The notes under the pieces are model-generated. The model made no database searches. It was not told the DNA's origin and saw only the letters and a program-made list of their open reading frames with translations. This document shows positions 42,191 through 53,260 of a stretch of DNA of 64,000 nt, piece by piece. Numbering within the stretch: the stretch's first letter is position 1; every line of letters begins with the position of its first letter. This DNA is from Homarus americanus (lineage: Eukaryota; Arthropoda; Malacostraca; Decapoda; Nephropidae), in assembly GCF_018991925.1 (NCBI RefSeq), contig NW_024756914.1:6218662-6282661 (forward strand), in the 5' to 3' direction. A program made the translations under genes and the position numbers.

Positions 42191-42405
42191 GTAATGTCAC
42201 GGGCTTGTCATGGGAAAATGGTCTTCACAAGGGCATGACATGACAGTAGCAAGTTGTCTCTGTTATTCGAATGAGAACCTCAAATAGACAGGAATTCCGT
42301 CCCAACAAGTGATCCCGTCAACTTGTGGTGGGATGACGGGCGCCAGTAACTACCTGTCTCGTTAATTACAGGTGTTGTCAGGTGTAATTAGAGGGGGGAG
42401 GGGAG
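42191..42405. other. Unique DNA, nothing recognised
   Basis: Complex sequence including CCGTCCCAACAAGTGATCCC and CTACCTGTCTCGTTAATTAC. It could be part of a dispersed element. No frame or RNA supported. Confidence 0.3.
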
Positions 42406-42489
42406 GGGGTTGTCACCTCTGCCGCCTCTGGTGTCAGCCGCTACCTTACCTGTCCTCGTTTCACCTGTTGGGGGGGGCGGGGTGTGTGT

Positions 42490-42952
42490 GTGTCCTGCGA
42501 CCACCACCATTAGCCTCCTCCTCCTCCTCCACTTACTCATTCCCCATCTCTCACTTCAGTTTATCCCCCTCATCCCTCTCCATTCTCCCTCTCCTCCCTT
42601 CTCATTCTCCCTCTCTTTTCTTTCCTCTCTTCCTCTCCTTTATCTTTCCTCCCTTCTCTCCCCTCCCTCATCTCACCTACCTCCCCCTCGCCTTTCCTTT
42701 CTTCTCTTCTTCTCCCTTTCGTTTCCCCCATTCTCCCTTTCCTTTTCCTTTCCTCCTCTCTTCCTTCCCTTCTCTTTTTCTCTCCTCTCCCCCACCTCCT
42801 CATCCCTTTTCGTCCTCCGTCTCCCCCTCATCCCCTCTCCCTCTCTCCCACTCTCTACCACTCGCCATCTCTCCCCCTCTCTCCTCTACACCCTCCTCTC
42901 CCTTCCCTTGGCCAGATCTTGCCCAGCCATTCCAGCTTCTTCACACCTCCAA

Positions 42953-42983
<31 letters not shown>

Positions 42984-42990
42984 CTCCTCC
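42490..42990. repeat. CT-rich low-complexity tract with (CT)n
   Basis: TCCCTCTCCTTTTCCTTTCC-type sequence ending in (CT)n 42953-42978. Ser/Pro/Leu frames are open in parallel. Confidence 0.9.
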
Positions 42991-43094
42991 TCCCACGGGC
43001 GGTAGTAATGATGACATAACAAGGAAGAATAAGATAATGGCGATAATAGTTTAAAAGATCCTTACTGTTATGTGACCCGTTATTAGTGTGGTGT

Positions 43095-43222
43095 GTGGGT
43101 GTTTGTTTTTGTTTGTTTGTGTGTGTTTGTTTGTTTGTGTTTGTTTGTTTGTTTGTTTGTGTGTGGAGGCATTCAATCGTAAAGTTATTATGTATTTGTG
43201 GTTTGGGCTATGAAATGACGAT

Positions 43223-43270
<48 letters not shown>
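43095..43270. repeat. (GTTT)n and (CA)n
   Basis: GTTTGTTTGTGTGTTTG-type 43099-43165; (CA)22 43225-43268. Confidence 0.96.
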
Positions 43271-43404
43271 ATTTTAGCAGTGTTAAAGGACCGTAAAAAT
43301 AAAGTAAACTGCCGGAAAATTTGCATACACTACTTGACTCCCACAGTGACTCTGCGTTAAGTTTTCCTCCTTAAGTTAATGGGTAGTGTTGTGGGGGCTA
43401 TGGG

Positions 43405-43825
43405 TAGGTTAGGTTAGGTTTGGTTAGGTTAGGTCTGCTCAGGTCTCTCCTTCCCTCCCTCCCTCCCACCTGTCCCTTCCTTCTCCCTCCCCTCGCTCCT
43501 CCCCTCCCTCCCTCCTCCCTCCTCCCTCCTCCTCCCTCCCTCTCTCCTCTCCTCTCTCTCCTCCTCTCCTCCTCTCCCTCTGCCTTCTCCTCATCCCTAC
43601 TTTTCCCTCCCCCCTCTAAAACTCCCCACCTCCCTTCCTTTTCTTCCTGCCCTCTCCCTCCCCCTCCTTCCCTCCCAAAACTCCCTGCCCTTCCTTCACC
43701 TCCCCTCTTCCCCCTCACCCCTCGCCTTCCCTCACCCCTCCCTCTTCCCCTCACCCCTCCTCTTTCCCTTCACCCTTCCCTCTCCCCTCCTCCCCCTCCC
43801 CTCTTTCCGCCTCCAGGCTTCCCCC
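43405..43825. repeat. TTAGG cluster and CT-rich tract
   Basis: GGTTAGGTTAGGTTTGG at 43408-43434, then CCTCCCTCCCTCC-type DNA to 43825. Confidence 0.9.
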
Positions 43826-43924
43826 GGCTTCCCTGACTCTGTGAGGCGGAAATAAGAAGTGTTGTTATGGAGAAGGTCTGCCTCGCCCTGTTGTTGACAC
43901 CTTAATAAACGTTTATGCTGGTGC

Positions 43925-44290
43925 TGAGGGCGTGTTGGCGTTGTTGTGGGCGTGGGAATGAGTTGTTGTGGGCGTGAGGGATGAGTTGTTGTGGGCGTGG
44001 AATGATGAGTTGTTGTGGGCGTGGGGATGAGTTGTTGTGGGCGTGGGGATGGTTGTTGTGGGCGTGGGGAGCCAGGTTGTTGTGGGCATTAGAAGATGAG
44101 TTGTTGTGGGCGTGGGGTCGAGATGTTTTGGTCGTGTTATTTTGGGCGTGGATTGAGTTGTTTAGGGTGTGGATTTGAGTTGTTGTGGGCTTGGGTTTGA
44201 GTTGTTGTGGGCGTGGGTTGATTTGCTGGCGTGTTATTTTGGGCATGAGTTGTTATTGTTGGCGTGGGTTGAGTTATGGGCGTGGCTTCC
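43925..44290. repeat. ~22-bp minisatellite (GATGAGTTGTTGTGGGCGTG)
   Basis: About 16 units. Later units degenerate to TTGAGTTGTTTAGGGTGTGG. Both strands are open in places, for composition reasons. Confidence 0.93.
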
Positions 44291-44299
44291 ATCAGTCTC

Positions 44300-44515
44300 C
44301 CACCACTACCAATCAAAACCCATGAATTCTGGAAAGATACATTCTGATCGGCGTGTTTGGGTGCGCGGAAGAGGGTAACTAACGCTTCATTGGTGTGTCA
44401 TTGACCAATCAGCATTCAGAATCTTGCGATAATGTGTTTACACCTTGGTGCGTTTGTCAATTACTGTTTTGTTTTTTTGTTTTTTTAGTCCTGTGAGGCG
44501 AGATTCGATTCAATT
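44300..44515. other. Unique DNA with two CCAAT words
   Basis: ACCAATCAAAACC near 44309 and GACCAATCAGCATTC near 44404, about 95 bases apart, in complex sequence. No start site or exon is visible. Confidence 0.3.
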
Positions 44516-44700
44516 AAGTTTGGTTAGGTTAGATTAATTTGGAGTAAGTAAAGTTAGGGTAGGTTTGGTTAGGTTGAATTAGGTTATGTTAGGGTAGGTT
44601 AGGTTAAGTTAGGATAGTGTTAGATTAAGTTAGGGCAGTGTTAGGTTAAGTTAGGGTAGTGTTAGGTTATTTTAGGGTAGATTAGATTGAGTTAGATAAT
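44516..44700. repeat. TTAGG-type degenerate cluster
   Basis: TTAGGGTAGTGTTAGGTTAAG units (about four) and TTAGGTTAGATTAA variants. Confidence 0.88.
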
Positions 44701-44945
44701 TAATGATAAAAAATACACTGAACTGTGAAAGATATTCTCATGAGAGAAAGAACAGAGACGAGAGTTAATGAGAGAGAGTGTGTGTGTGTCAAGTTACTGC
44801 CTGGTGGAGGTGTGACGGTGTTGTTGAGTGTGTAATCATTACACCCGGGTGTCAGAGGAGGTGTTGACTGGATCTGTCATGGGTGTTGGAATGGGGCGGG
44901 GCGGGGAGGTGCGGTAGGGGGTGGTGGCTTAGTAGGTAACGAGAG

Positions 44946-45012
44946 ATGCCTGTCACTTTCATGTCTTGTCTTCTGGCGTGTGATGCCTGTCACTTTCATG
45001 TCTTGTCTTCTG

Positions 45013-45066
<54 letters not shown>
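44946..45066. repeat. 37-bp duplication running into (GT)25
   Basis: GATGCCTGTCACTTTCATGT plus CTTGTCTTCTGGCGTGT is present twice in tandem. The second copy's terminal GTGT expands directly into a (GT)25 tract (45017-45066). Confidence 0.95.
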
Positions 45067-45068
<2 letters not shown>

Positions 45069-45269
45069 TAGGGTGTAAGGAGGAAGTGGGCGGGGCTGGG
45101 TGTAGCACTTGGTGGGCATCAGTAGGGTAGGGTTGGGTATCTTGAGGGCAGGAAGGGGGTCATATGAGGGTACAGGAGGAGCACCTGAGACGTGTGGGTG
45201 GAGGGCGAGTGGGTGGAGTTTGGGGGATGGGTACATTTGAGACGACTAGATGACCAGAACAGGTGAAAC

Positions 45270-45325
45270 GGCCGCCCTCACCCCTACACGCCCCTACACG
45301 CCCCTACGAGCCCCTACACGCCCCT
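45270..45325. repeat. 10-bp repeat (CCCCTACACG)
   Basis: Five units, one with ACGAG. Confidence 0.9.
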
Positions 45326-45599
45326 GGCTCTCACATCGTACGGGTATTATTATTTAATTTAGGAGGAGAAGAAGAAGAGTAGGAGGAAGAGGAGAAGAGG
45401 AAGGTGGTGATAGTTAACGACACAAGATACGCCCTCTCCTCCTCCACACTGATTCTTTAATACACAGCTTCCCGTACCAGATTCCTCCTCACTCTTGTCT
45501 TCCCGGTGATGTCCCCCCTCCTCTCGCAACCCCCCTCCCATCCTCTTGCCCATTCCCCTCCCGCTCCCCTCTCATCCAGGTGTGGCCAGATCTAGTTTG

Positions 45600-45674
45600 C
45601 AGGTGTATGTAAATTTTTGTGTATACCTCAATTTGAATTTAAAAAGGGGTATGCGGCGGCTGAGTCGATACTGT

Positions 45675-45734
<60 letters not shown>

Positions 45735-45835
45735 GTTCACTCAGCTGTAAATAGGTACCTGACTTGACAGATGAGTTGAAGTGCAGGTGGTCAAGTGCAG
45801 TGCCCGGCTGTGGTACCTAGCTTAGTGTGTGTTAC
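45600..45835. mobile_element. Candidate SINE-like sequence split by (CT)n
   Basis: Complex sequence GGGTATGCGGCGGCTGAG before, and CAGCTGTAAATAGGTACCTG after, a (CT)26 tract (45680-45731). The second motif (CTGTAAATnGGTACCTG) is one I recall from decapod short repeats. No promoter boxes confirmed. Confidence 0.35.
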
Positions 45836-45849
45836 TGATGATAATTAAG

Positions 45850-46325
45850 TCATCTTTCTTCTTCTCCTCTTCTTAGTCTTCTTCGTGATCTAAACCTCTA
45901 CTTCCCTCTCTGCGTCTCCTCTCCTCACCCCTCCCTCACCCCTCCCCTCACCTCCCTCCTCCTCACCCCCTCCTCCCTTCCTCCCCTCTCCCTCACCTCC
46001 CTCCCTCACCCCTCCTCCCTCACCCCCTCACCCTCCTCACCCTCCTCCTCACCCCTCCCCCTCACCCCCTCCCCTCACCCCCTCCCCTCTTTTCCCTTCC
46101 TCCTCTTCCTCGTCGTGGTGGAAGTGACAGGCTAATAAAAGTTGCGTCACAGGCGATGAAGAAGTGATTATGGTGATCACGAGTCATTACTACCTCGTCT
46201 GTGTTACTCCTCCCTCTCACTCACCCTCTCATGTGTTACCTCCCACTCCCTTCTCATGTACTACTTCTCCCCCCTCTTTCTCCACTCCCCTCTTTCCCCA
46301 CTCCCCTCTTTCCCCACTCACTCTC
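45850..46325. repeat. CT-rich tracts
   Basis: CTCACCCCCTCCCCTC-type DNA over 45900-46110 and CCCCTCTTTCCCCACTC x3 at 46280-46320. Confidence 0.88.
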
Positions 46326-47100
46326 ATCATAGTTATTCATATGTATTAAATATCATGGTTATTCATTATTATTTATCAGTCTCATAATATTTCTACTTAT
46401 TTTTAATTAGGTTTTCTTGTAAACAACTTGATGAGCCTTCCGACATAAGCTGCGTGCCTTGTCCGGCTCTACTGAAGACGTTATAACGACGAATAATTAT
46501 CAACCTACCCTAACGTTATACCATTCGTTGTAAAGAATCATTAATTCTATCATCATTTTCACTCGTTAAATATAATGCATGGATGTATTTTTTGGTTGTC
46601 TTGCCTCGGATTCATGTTTTTTTTGTGTGTCGAAGTCGTAGTCATTTTTTTGTGGTGTGGATTCGGACACGTAAACTTAGCCAGTGGGCGGGGCGAGGAG
46701 AGGTCAATAGTTTATGGGTGTTATTTCGGTTTTGTTTACGCCATTTATAAGAATATCTAATTAAAATAAATATATCATAACAAACAGGATTAAAAATGTT
46801 TGTTTGTCGTGTAATATAAATATTGAATAAATCATGACAGTGGGTGTATTTATTCGTAATATATTCACCACCTGGTAACTCTGCGGCTGGGAGTGTGACC
46901 TGTCGTCTGTGTCAAGCGCTCTGATTGGCTGAGAATCACTCGAGTGAATCCAATTAAAGACGAATGTGGTGACTATCACGTCTGTCTGGCGGTCATATTT
47001 ATTGGTTGTATTTGCCTGCTGGGTATGATCAGGTGGTCAGTGGGTATGCGCAGATGGTCACTTTGACTGACTCGCTTAACGTGTGACTCAAATTTGGATT
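46326..47100. other. AT-rich unique DNA, nothing recognised
   Basis: The longest stretch in the right half free of tandem repeats. Short frames (61-72 codons) are not recognisable. An ATTGG word in CTGATTGGCTGAG lies at about 46920. Confidence 0.5.
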
Positions 47101-47104
47101 CTGA

Positions 47105-47335
47105 AAGGGTGCCTGGAGCTACGATGCCTGATGCCATGGTGCCTGGGTGCCATATTGCTATGTGTCATGATGCCATAGTGGTTGGTGTCATGTCTAGTGC
47201 CATGGTGCCCGAGTGCCTAATTCCATGGCTCCTGATGCCCGAGTGCCCGATTCCGTGGCTCTTTAGTGCCTGAGTGCCTGATCCCATGGCCTCGAGTGCC
47301 TGATCCCATGGCCCCGAGTGCCTGGTGCTTGGGTG
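47105..47335. repeat. Degenerate GCCTGATGCCATGG repeat
   Basis: About fourteen 14-22 bp units combining GAGTGCCTGATCCCATGG and GGTGCCATGTTGCC words; CCATGG palindromes recur. Confidence 0.85.
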
Positions 47336-47406
47336 GCCGTGTCATGTCACATCCTCCCTCACTACTGGGAACTGAACTTTGGTATTTCCTGAAATATGTA
47401 ACGCAA

Positions 47407-47418
47407 TCTCTCTCTCTT

Positions 47419-47461
<43 letters not shown>

Positions 47462-47700
47462 ACAGTAATAGTAAATTGCTTCACGTATCGTCAAGGTCGT
47501 ATTGAGCGGTGCGTGTTTCCCATAGTGAGCTGGCGTTTGTAACACTGCCGGCATCTGTGTACTCTTGTTGTTGTTATTCTTCATCTACTTATTATTATTA
47601 TTTAGTAGTAGTAATATCGGTAGTAGACGTAGTGGTGGTAGTAGTAGAATTGGTAGTAGACGTACGGTAGTGGTAGTAGACGTAGTTGTAATAGTAAACC
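47407..47700. repeat. (CT)n and GTAGTAGACGTA repeats
   Basis: (CT)n 47407-47458 with a T interruption; GGTAGTAGACGTAGTGG units 47600-47695. Confidence 0.93.
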
Positions 47701-47761
47701 TAAAATCCCATGACTAAACTGGAATCATCTGATGAAGCCAAAACACTATTAAGGCGTAACC

Positions 47762-47764
<3 letters not shown>

Positions 47765-47812
<48 letters not shown>

Positions 47813-47814
47813 GG

Positions 47815-47904
<90 letters not shown>
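47765..47904. repeat. (CA)21 next to (AT)46
   Basis: CA tract 47765-47806 is followed by TATATAGGC and a pure (AT)n of about 92 bases, a classic self-complementary tract able to form a cruciform. Confidence 0.98.
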
Positions 47905-47908
<4 letters not shown>

Positions 47909-48027
47909 CTAACGTGTGTGAGACACAGGGTGGGTGGAGTGTGTGTCCGCGCTGGGCACAGTGGTAATGATTTACCCAGATGGTACATTAAAGCCCAAGC
48001 AAGTTAACTCTATCTTTAGATTTTATT

Positions 48028-48033
<6 letters not shown>

Positions 48034-48067
<34 letters not shown>

Positions 48068-48372
48068 AGTTCTCTCATTTTATAACACTGTATAATACGA
48101 TTTATATATATATCTTATCTCTCTCTCGGTAGCCCCTGGCCCCCAACAGGTAGTCCCGAGGCCCACAACAGGTAGCCCCGGGGCCCACAACAGGTAGTCC
48201 CGGGGCCCCAACAGGTAGTCCCGGGGCCCACAACAGGTAGCCCCGGGGCCCACAACAGGTAGTCCCGGGGCCCCAACAGGTAGTCCCGGGGCCCACAACA
48301 GGTAGCCCCAACAGGTAGCCCCGGGGCCTAGAGCAGGTAGCCCCAACAGGTAGCCCCGGGGCCTGACGTGAG
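48034..48372. repeat. (CT)n and ~22-bp minisatellite (GGTAGTCCCGGGGCCCACAA)
   Basis: (CT)16 at 48034-48064. Eleven or twelve units 48130-48370 with GTAGTCCCGGGG/GTAGCCCCGGGG and CCCACAACA/CCCCAACA variants. CCCGGGGCCC is strongly palindromic. Confidence 0.95.
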
Positions 48373-48424
48373 GTGTGGGAGGGATTAGCACAGAGAAGGT
48401 CAGAGAGTAAGCTGTGGCCTAGCC

Positions 48425-48530
48425 CCCCGTCCTCTCTCACACTTCCCTCTCCCGCCTCCTCTCCCCTCTCCCTCCCCTCTCCTTCCCCTCTCCTCGCCTC
48501 TCCCCCTCCTCTCTCCCTCACTGTTGTATT
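48425..48530. repeat. CT-rich tract
   Basis: CCCCTCTCCCTCCCCTCTCC-type DNA, then GTTGATGATAATGGTGG to 48615. Confidence 0.85.
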
Positions 48531-48632
48531 ATCCTGGTTTTGTTGTATTTTCTTGTTATAGTGATGTTGATGATAATGGTGGTATTGATGGTGATGTTAA
48601 TGGTGTTAGTGGTGATAGGTTGGATCCAAATG

Positions 48633-48687
48633 TGACGTCACGGGAGAAGGTGACGTCACAACCACCAACACCGGGGAGGTGACGTCA
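48633..48687. promoter_or_regulatory. Triple CRE cluster
   Basis: Perfect TGACGTCA octamers at 48633-48640, 48651-48658 and 48680-48687 (18 and 29 bp apart), each preceded by GG/TG and followed by C. The spacing and flanks differ from the 15.9-kb array, so the two clusters arose separately or diverged. Confidence 0.5.
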
Positions 48688-48699
48688 CGGAAGGAGGTG

Positions 48700-49260
48700 A
48701 GGTGAGAGAGAGAGAGAGAGAGAGTAGCATTTGGTGTTTGAGGAAGGTTAAGGGGAGAGGGAGGAAGTAACCGATGGGAGGGAGAGGATGGGGAGGAGGG
48801 AGGGAGGAGGAGGAGGAGATAGGAGGGATGGAGAAGGGTGAGAGAGGGAGTGAGGAGATGAGATTGGGGATTAAAATGAAGGATAGGGATGGAAGGAGGA
48901 TGGGAGGGAGGGTGGGTGAAGTGTGTGTGGTGGTGAAAAGTGAATTACCGACATTGTATCGTAATAATGTTTCCTGTTGAGTCGTGTGTTCCTCCCGCCC
49001 GCCCACACTCATTCTCTGTGGGCGGCGAGGGTGGATTGTGGCGGGAGGGTGGATTGTGGGCGGGGTGTGTTGTTGTTGTGAACGGATGGCAGATGGATGG
49101 GCGGGCGAGTGAATAGGTGGATGGGTGGGCGGCTGGCTAATGGATCCGTGGCCGAGTGAGTGGGTTTGTGGGCGGCTGGCTGATGGATAGGCTGCCGAGT
49201 GGGTGGGTGGATGTCATGGGCGGCTGGGTGATGGATGGGCGGTTGGGTGGGCGGCACTAT
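48700..49260. repeat. (GA)n, purine tract and GGCGGCTGGCTGATGGAT repeat
   Basis: (GA)n 48708-48724; GGAGGGAGG purine DNA 48730-48920; degenerate 19-25 bp GTGGGCGGCTGGCTGATGGA units 49020-49255. Confidence 0.88.
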
Positions 49261-49299
49261 TATAGTATTCTAAGTCGGATTACATAGACTAGTTAATAT

Positions 49300-49424
49300 A
49301 CTCTCTCTCTCTCTCTCTCTCTCTCAGTGTGTGTGTGACCTTTATAGCGTTAAAGCACACTAAGAAAAATCACAATTGCTGTATTGTGTTTGATTTCATG
49401 ATATTTTCTATATAAAGGTCAGGG

Positions 49425-49496
<72 letters not shown>

Positions 49497-49899
49497 TCAA
49501 GTTAATCGTTGCTCTTCATTGGACCTTGACCCACCTCTTTCTCCTCCTCCTCATTTCCTCTTTTCCCTCTCCATTACCTTTATCTTCCTGTTATGCCTCC
49601 TTGTCTGTTTCCTCCTTCTCTGTCTTTTCTTCCTCCTCTTCTCTCCTCCTCTTCTCCTTCCCTTCTCCTCCCTCTTCCTCTCTCTCTCCTCTTCCCTCTT
49701 CCTCTTCCTCCTCCTCCTCCTCCCTCCTCCTCCTCCTCTTCCTCCTCCTCCTTCCTCCTCCTCCTCCTCCTCCCTCCTCCTCCTCCTCCTCCTCCTCCTC
49801 CTCTTCCTCCTCCCTCCTCCTCCTCCTCCTCTTCCTCCTTTCCTCCTCTCCCTCCTGTGATTGGTGCATGAATAGCGAGCACAAGTCGATGTTATTGAC

Positions 49900-49975
<76 letters not shown>

Positions 49976-50125
49976 ACAGTATGTGTGTACGAGTATGTGT
50001 GTGTGTACGAGTATGTGTGTGTGTGTACGTATGTGTGTGTGTATGAGTATGTGTGTGTGTGTGTGTATGAGTATGTGTGTGTGTATGTGTGTATGAGTAT
50101 GAGTGTGTATCTGTGTGTGTATAGT
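49300..50125. repeat. (CT)n, (GT)33, CTCCTC tract, (GT)36, (GTAT)n
   Basis: (CT)n 49300-49325; (GT)n 49428-49494; polypyrimidine CCTCCTCCTC 49540-49858; (GT)n 49903-49974; GTGTATGAGTATGTGTGTG units 49980-50120. Frames of up to 255 codons through here are artefacts. Confidence 0.96.
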
Positions 50126-50223
50126 GGTGACGACATCGGTCGATCAATGCGTGTACGTGAGATTAACACAATGGACACAGGTGCATTTGTTTAGAATAGC
50201 AGTTGTCCACCTTACCGCGACGA

Positions 50224-50224
<1 letters not shown>

Positions 50225-50266
<42 letters not shown>

Positions 50267-50410
50267 TTTTTTTGTGTATGTGTGTTTGTGTCCGTGTATG
50301 TAAATTATGTTTTTTGGGGTGTATTAAGTGTTTGTGTATGTCTGGGTGTATGTGTGTATGTTATGTATGCATATGTAAGTGTGTGTATGTACATGTTGGT
50401 GTGTGATTGT
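50225..50410. repeat. (GT)n and GTATGTGTG-rich DNA
   Basis: (GT)17 at 50229-50262, a T-run, then degenerate TGTGTATGT repeats. Confidence 0.9.
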
Positions 50411-50414
50411 AGTG

Positions 50415-51180
50415 GTGAAGTGGATTACTCCACACAGTAACTCTTGGAGGAGCACCACACGAGAAGGTGTCAATACTTTGGAATTAGCCCGACTGCATAA
50501 TGAGGCAGACAAGCGCCCAAGCCGGAAAGACCCTGCCGCCGCTCCTCCCGCACTAGATGTAACCCTCCACACATGCAAAACATCTGTTGACGACCCTGCC
50601 GGTTCCGTATCGGCCTCTCGAGATCATCTCAGAGCTCACCAACGAAAGTGACATCCTTAATAACTTAGGTATATCATTGTCTCAGAGCTGGATGATTGCC
50701 ATACTAGATTCCGAATATCAGCAAAGTAGTATTAGTGTAGTTCGTCCACTGGTCACAACACACACACATCCACCACCTGAGATAAGATAAGGCATATCTA
50801 CCTGGCTATCTCAACCTGCGACACGTAAATACATTCACAACAGATTCTACGTTAAACTTTTCGCTAACGGGGAACATAAACGTTGTATCTAACTCTCTTA
50901 TTTCCACAACGGTACGAAGATGACGATCAAAATGGCGGCCAAATTACACCGTGACTTTAAGATAGCAAGTCACGTTCACTCAACCCCAGAAAGGTAAAGA
51001 ATAAAAATGGTCTTGAGAATGTTTGAGAATGAGTGGTGCTGGCGGCTACAGTATGAACCGGAAACACGCGATAAAAGATGTTATTTTGGGAGTTTGTTTC
51101 CGGGTTGTGTTGTAGTGGTGTACCTGTCCTATACTGAAGGTACAGGTAAATAACAGGAGGTACAAATACAAGTACAGTTA
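50415..51180. other. Unique complex DNA, unrecognised open segment
   Basis: Repeat-poor DNA. A plus-strand segment read from 50420 to the stop at 50651 (REGVNTLELARLHNEADKRP, then RKDPAAAPPALDVT) is open for ~75 codons outside repeats, and another frame is open at 50587-50790. I recognise neither, no splice acceptor or donor is convincing, and no homology within the window was seen. It could be an exon, a transposon remnant or chance. Confidence 0.2.
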
Positions 51181-51298
51181 TCAGTGTGTTGCGAGGGCCT
51201 CGGGTCTGGGGGTCAGTCACTCCTGGAATATTACAAACATTCACACCGTTTTTCGCGTGTGTGTAATCTCTGTAATCGTGTACGTGTCGAGTATATTA

Positions 51299-51305
<7 letters not shown>

Positions 51306-51391
<86 letters not shown>
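51306..51391. repeat. (CA)n and (CT)27
   Basis: (CA)12 then ATATATA and a (CT)n tract. Confidence 0.97.
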
Positions 51392-51394
<3 letters not shown>

Positions 51395-51719
51395 TAGGGG
51401 TCGTCAGCCGTGCCCTGCTGACGCCCGCGGCTGACCTCCACCCCCCTTACCCTCCTCCCCATCACACCTGACACATTCCACGCGTATTGGGGCATTGCCG
51501 GCGTTGATTGGTTCTCGACCACGCTGCCTCTTTGAGTCCTAAACGGGCATATGGGACCCACTTTCACACCTTAATGTTAAAATGACACAAACACCAAAAA
51601 TTCTTACTGAAAATCGTAATTATAAAAACGTTTGTAAGGATGAATTTTATTTGCATTGAATTTTTGGTCATTATTAGTTTTTTATAATAAATTTCAATTG
51701 TACAGTTTTTTTAATTAAT
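51392..51719. other. Unique DNA, nothing recognised
   Basis: CpG-containing sequence (51395-51540) passes into AT-rich DNA. No feature supported. Confidence 0.45.
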
Positions 51720-51965
51720 TTTTAGTTGGTTAGGTAACCCTAGGTTAGGGTAAGTTTGGTTGCATTAGGTTTGACTAGGTTAAGGTAGGTCAGGTTGGAT
51801 TTGGTTTTGTTTGGTTAAGCTAGGTGAGTTTAGGTCAGGCTAGTTTGGTTTGGTTAAGCTAGGTTAGGTTAGGCTAGTTTGGTTTGGTTAAGCTAGGTTA
51901 GGTTAGGCCAGGCTAGTTTGGTTTGGTTAAGCTAGGTTAGGTTAGGTTAGGTTAGGTTGAGTTAG
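51720..51965. repeat. TTAGG cluster with ~39-bp higher-order repeat (GGTTTGGTTAAGCTAGG)
   Basis: Four copies of a 30-45 bp block containing AGTTTGGTTTGGTTAAGC plus TAGGTTAGGTTAGG. Another example of a telomere-like motif inside a longer tandem unit. Confidence 0.92.
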
Positions 51966-52172
51966 AAATATTGGTTGTGGTGGTAACATCATTATAACTC
52001 AATGTATACAACCATAACATTTACAACAGTTGTGGTTGTAAGTGTTAGGTCAAATATTTAATGTCTCTTATATTTACATCTAGAGTGAGACAGCTTTCAC
52101 CCAGAGAGAGACAAAGAGTTTTTTTGTACAGTTCAACTTTGTCCTCTAAAAAATCTAATAGGGGAGGAATAG

Positions 52173-52288
<116 letters not shown>

Positions 52289-52379
52289 AAGTTTCAAGAC
52301 GAACTGCCGTAAAAGCAGAGGAATGGGTGAGAGGAACTGCTGGAACGACGGCAGTGAAGTGAGAGGTGGTATATTGAGG

Positions 52380-52715
52380 CGTGAGGAAGGGGGGAGAGGA
52401 ATGGAGGGAAGGGAGGTAGAAAGAGGAATGGAGGGAAAGATGGAAAGAGCGAGGAAGGGAAGAAAAAGAAGAGTGAGATAGGGAAGAGGGAGGGAAGACT
52501 AGACGTGGGTGTGGCGGCCGCACGTGGTGGGGTTGTTGATTGCTTGTGAAGGGTGGGGAGGGGTAGTGGTGGAGGGGTGGAGGGGAGGGGTGGGGAGGGT
52601 TTATGGTGGAGGGTGTGGGGGGTAGTGGTGGAGGGTTGGTGGTGGAGGGTGTGGGGGGTAGTGGTGGAGGGTTGGTGGTGGAGGGTGTGGGGGGTAGTGG
52701 TGGAGGGTAGTGGAG
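52380..52715. repeat. Purine tract and ~33-bp repeat (GGTGGAGGGTGTGGGGGGTA)
   Basis: GGAGGGAAGG DNA 52385-52500. Four units of GGTGGAGGGTGTGGGGGGTA plus GTGGTGGAGGGTT at 52560-52710. The CGCACGTGGTGGGG word at 52519 is unique. Confidence 0.88.
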
Positions 52716-52734
52716 AGGGCAATCTAATCTGTGG

Positions 52735-52800
52735 CATTGAGAGTAAAGAGAAGTTCCAGTACATTGTTTGTTTAGTTCTGTACATAGAAGTTGACTTAGC
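52735..52800 (-). mobile_element. LINE family A fragment (copy 4)
   Basis: GTACATTGTTTGTTTAGTTC and the flanking GAAGTTGACTTA match 30950-30995 (GTACATTGTTTGTTTAGTTC, GGAGTTGACTTA), so this is a ~65-base piece of the same element in the same orientation as copy 2. Confidence 0.6.
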
Positions 52801-52874
52801 TGGTGGTGGTGTGGGAGGGGGAGGTCGGACACTCGAAGTAGTACCTCCAACCTCCAGCTGTCCTCTCTCACAGG

Positions 52875-53260
52875 TTAGGTTAGGTTAGGTATAGGTTAGG
52901 TTTGGTTAGGTTAGGTATAAGTTTGGTTAAGTTAGTTTAGGTTAGGTATAAGTTGTAGTAGTAGGGAGTGTAGTTGTGCGCCAAGGTATCACTCCGCCTC
53001 CTCTAACACGGTATCGGGGAATGTGAGAGGAGAGGGGAAGGGTAGAGTGGCAGGGAAGAAGGGGAGTGTTAGGAGGAAGGGGAGAGTTGGAGGGAGGTGA
53101 GAGAAGTCAAAGGGGAGGAGGGAGGGGAGACATGGGACGGGTTGGGAGGATGGAGAGAGGGAAGTGAGGGGAATCCAATGTAAGGGGCTGGGATGGAGGG
53201 AGGACAGGGAGAGAAGTTTTAAGGAGGGGAGGAGGGAGGGAGAGGAAGGTGACATAATTA
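52875..53260. repeat. TTAGG cluster and purine-rich tract
   Basis: GGTTAGGTTAGGTTAGGTAT and variants 52875-52955; GGGAGGAGGGAGG-type DNA 53030-53250. Confidence 0.88.

Noticed and set aside
40432..42243. Frames of 577 (plus) and 568 (minus) codons
   Set aside because: Same artefact in the 36-bp G-rich minisatellite. Overlapping open frames in four readings rule out a coding signature.
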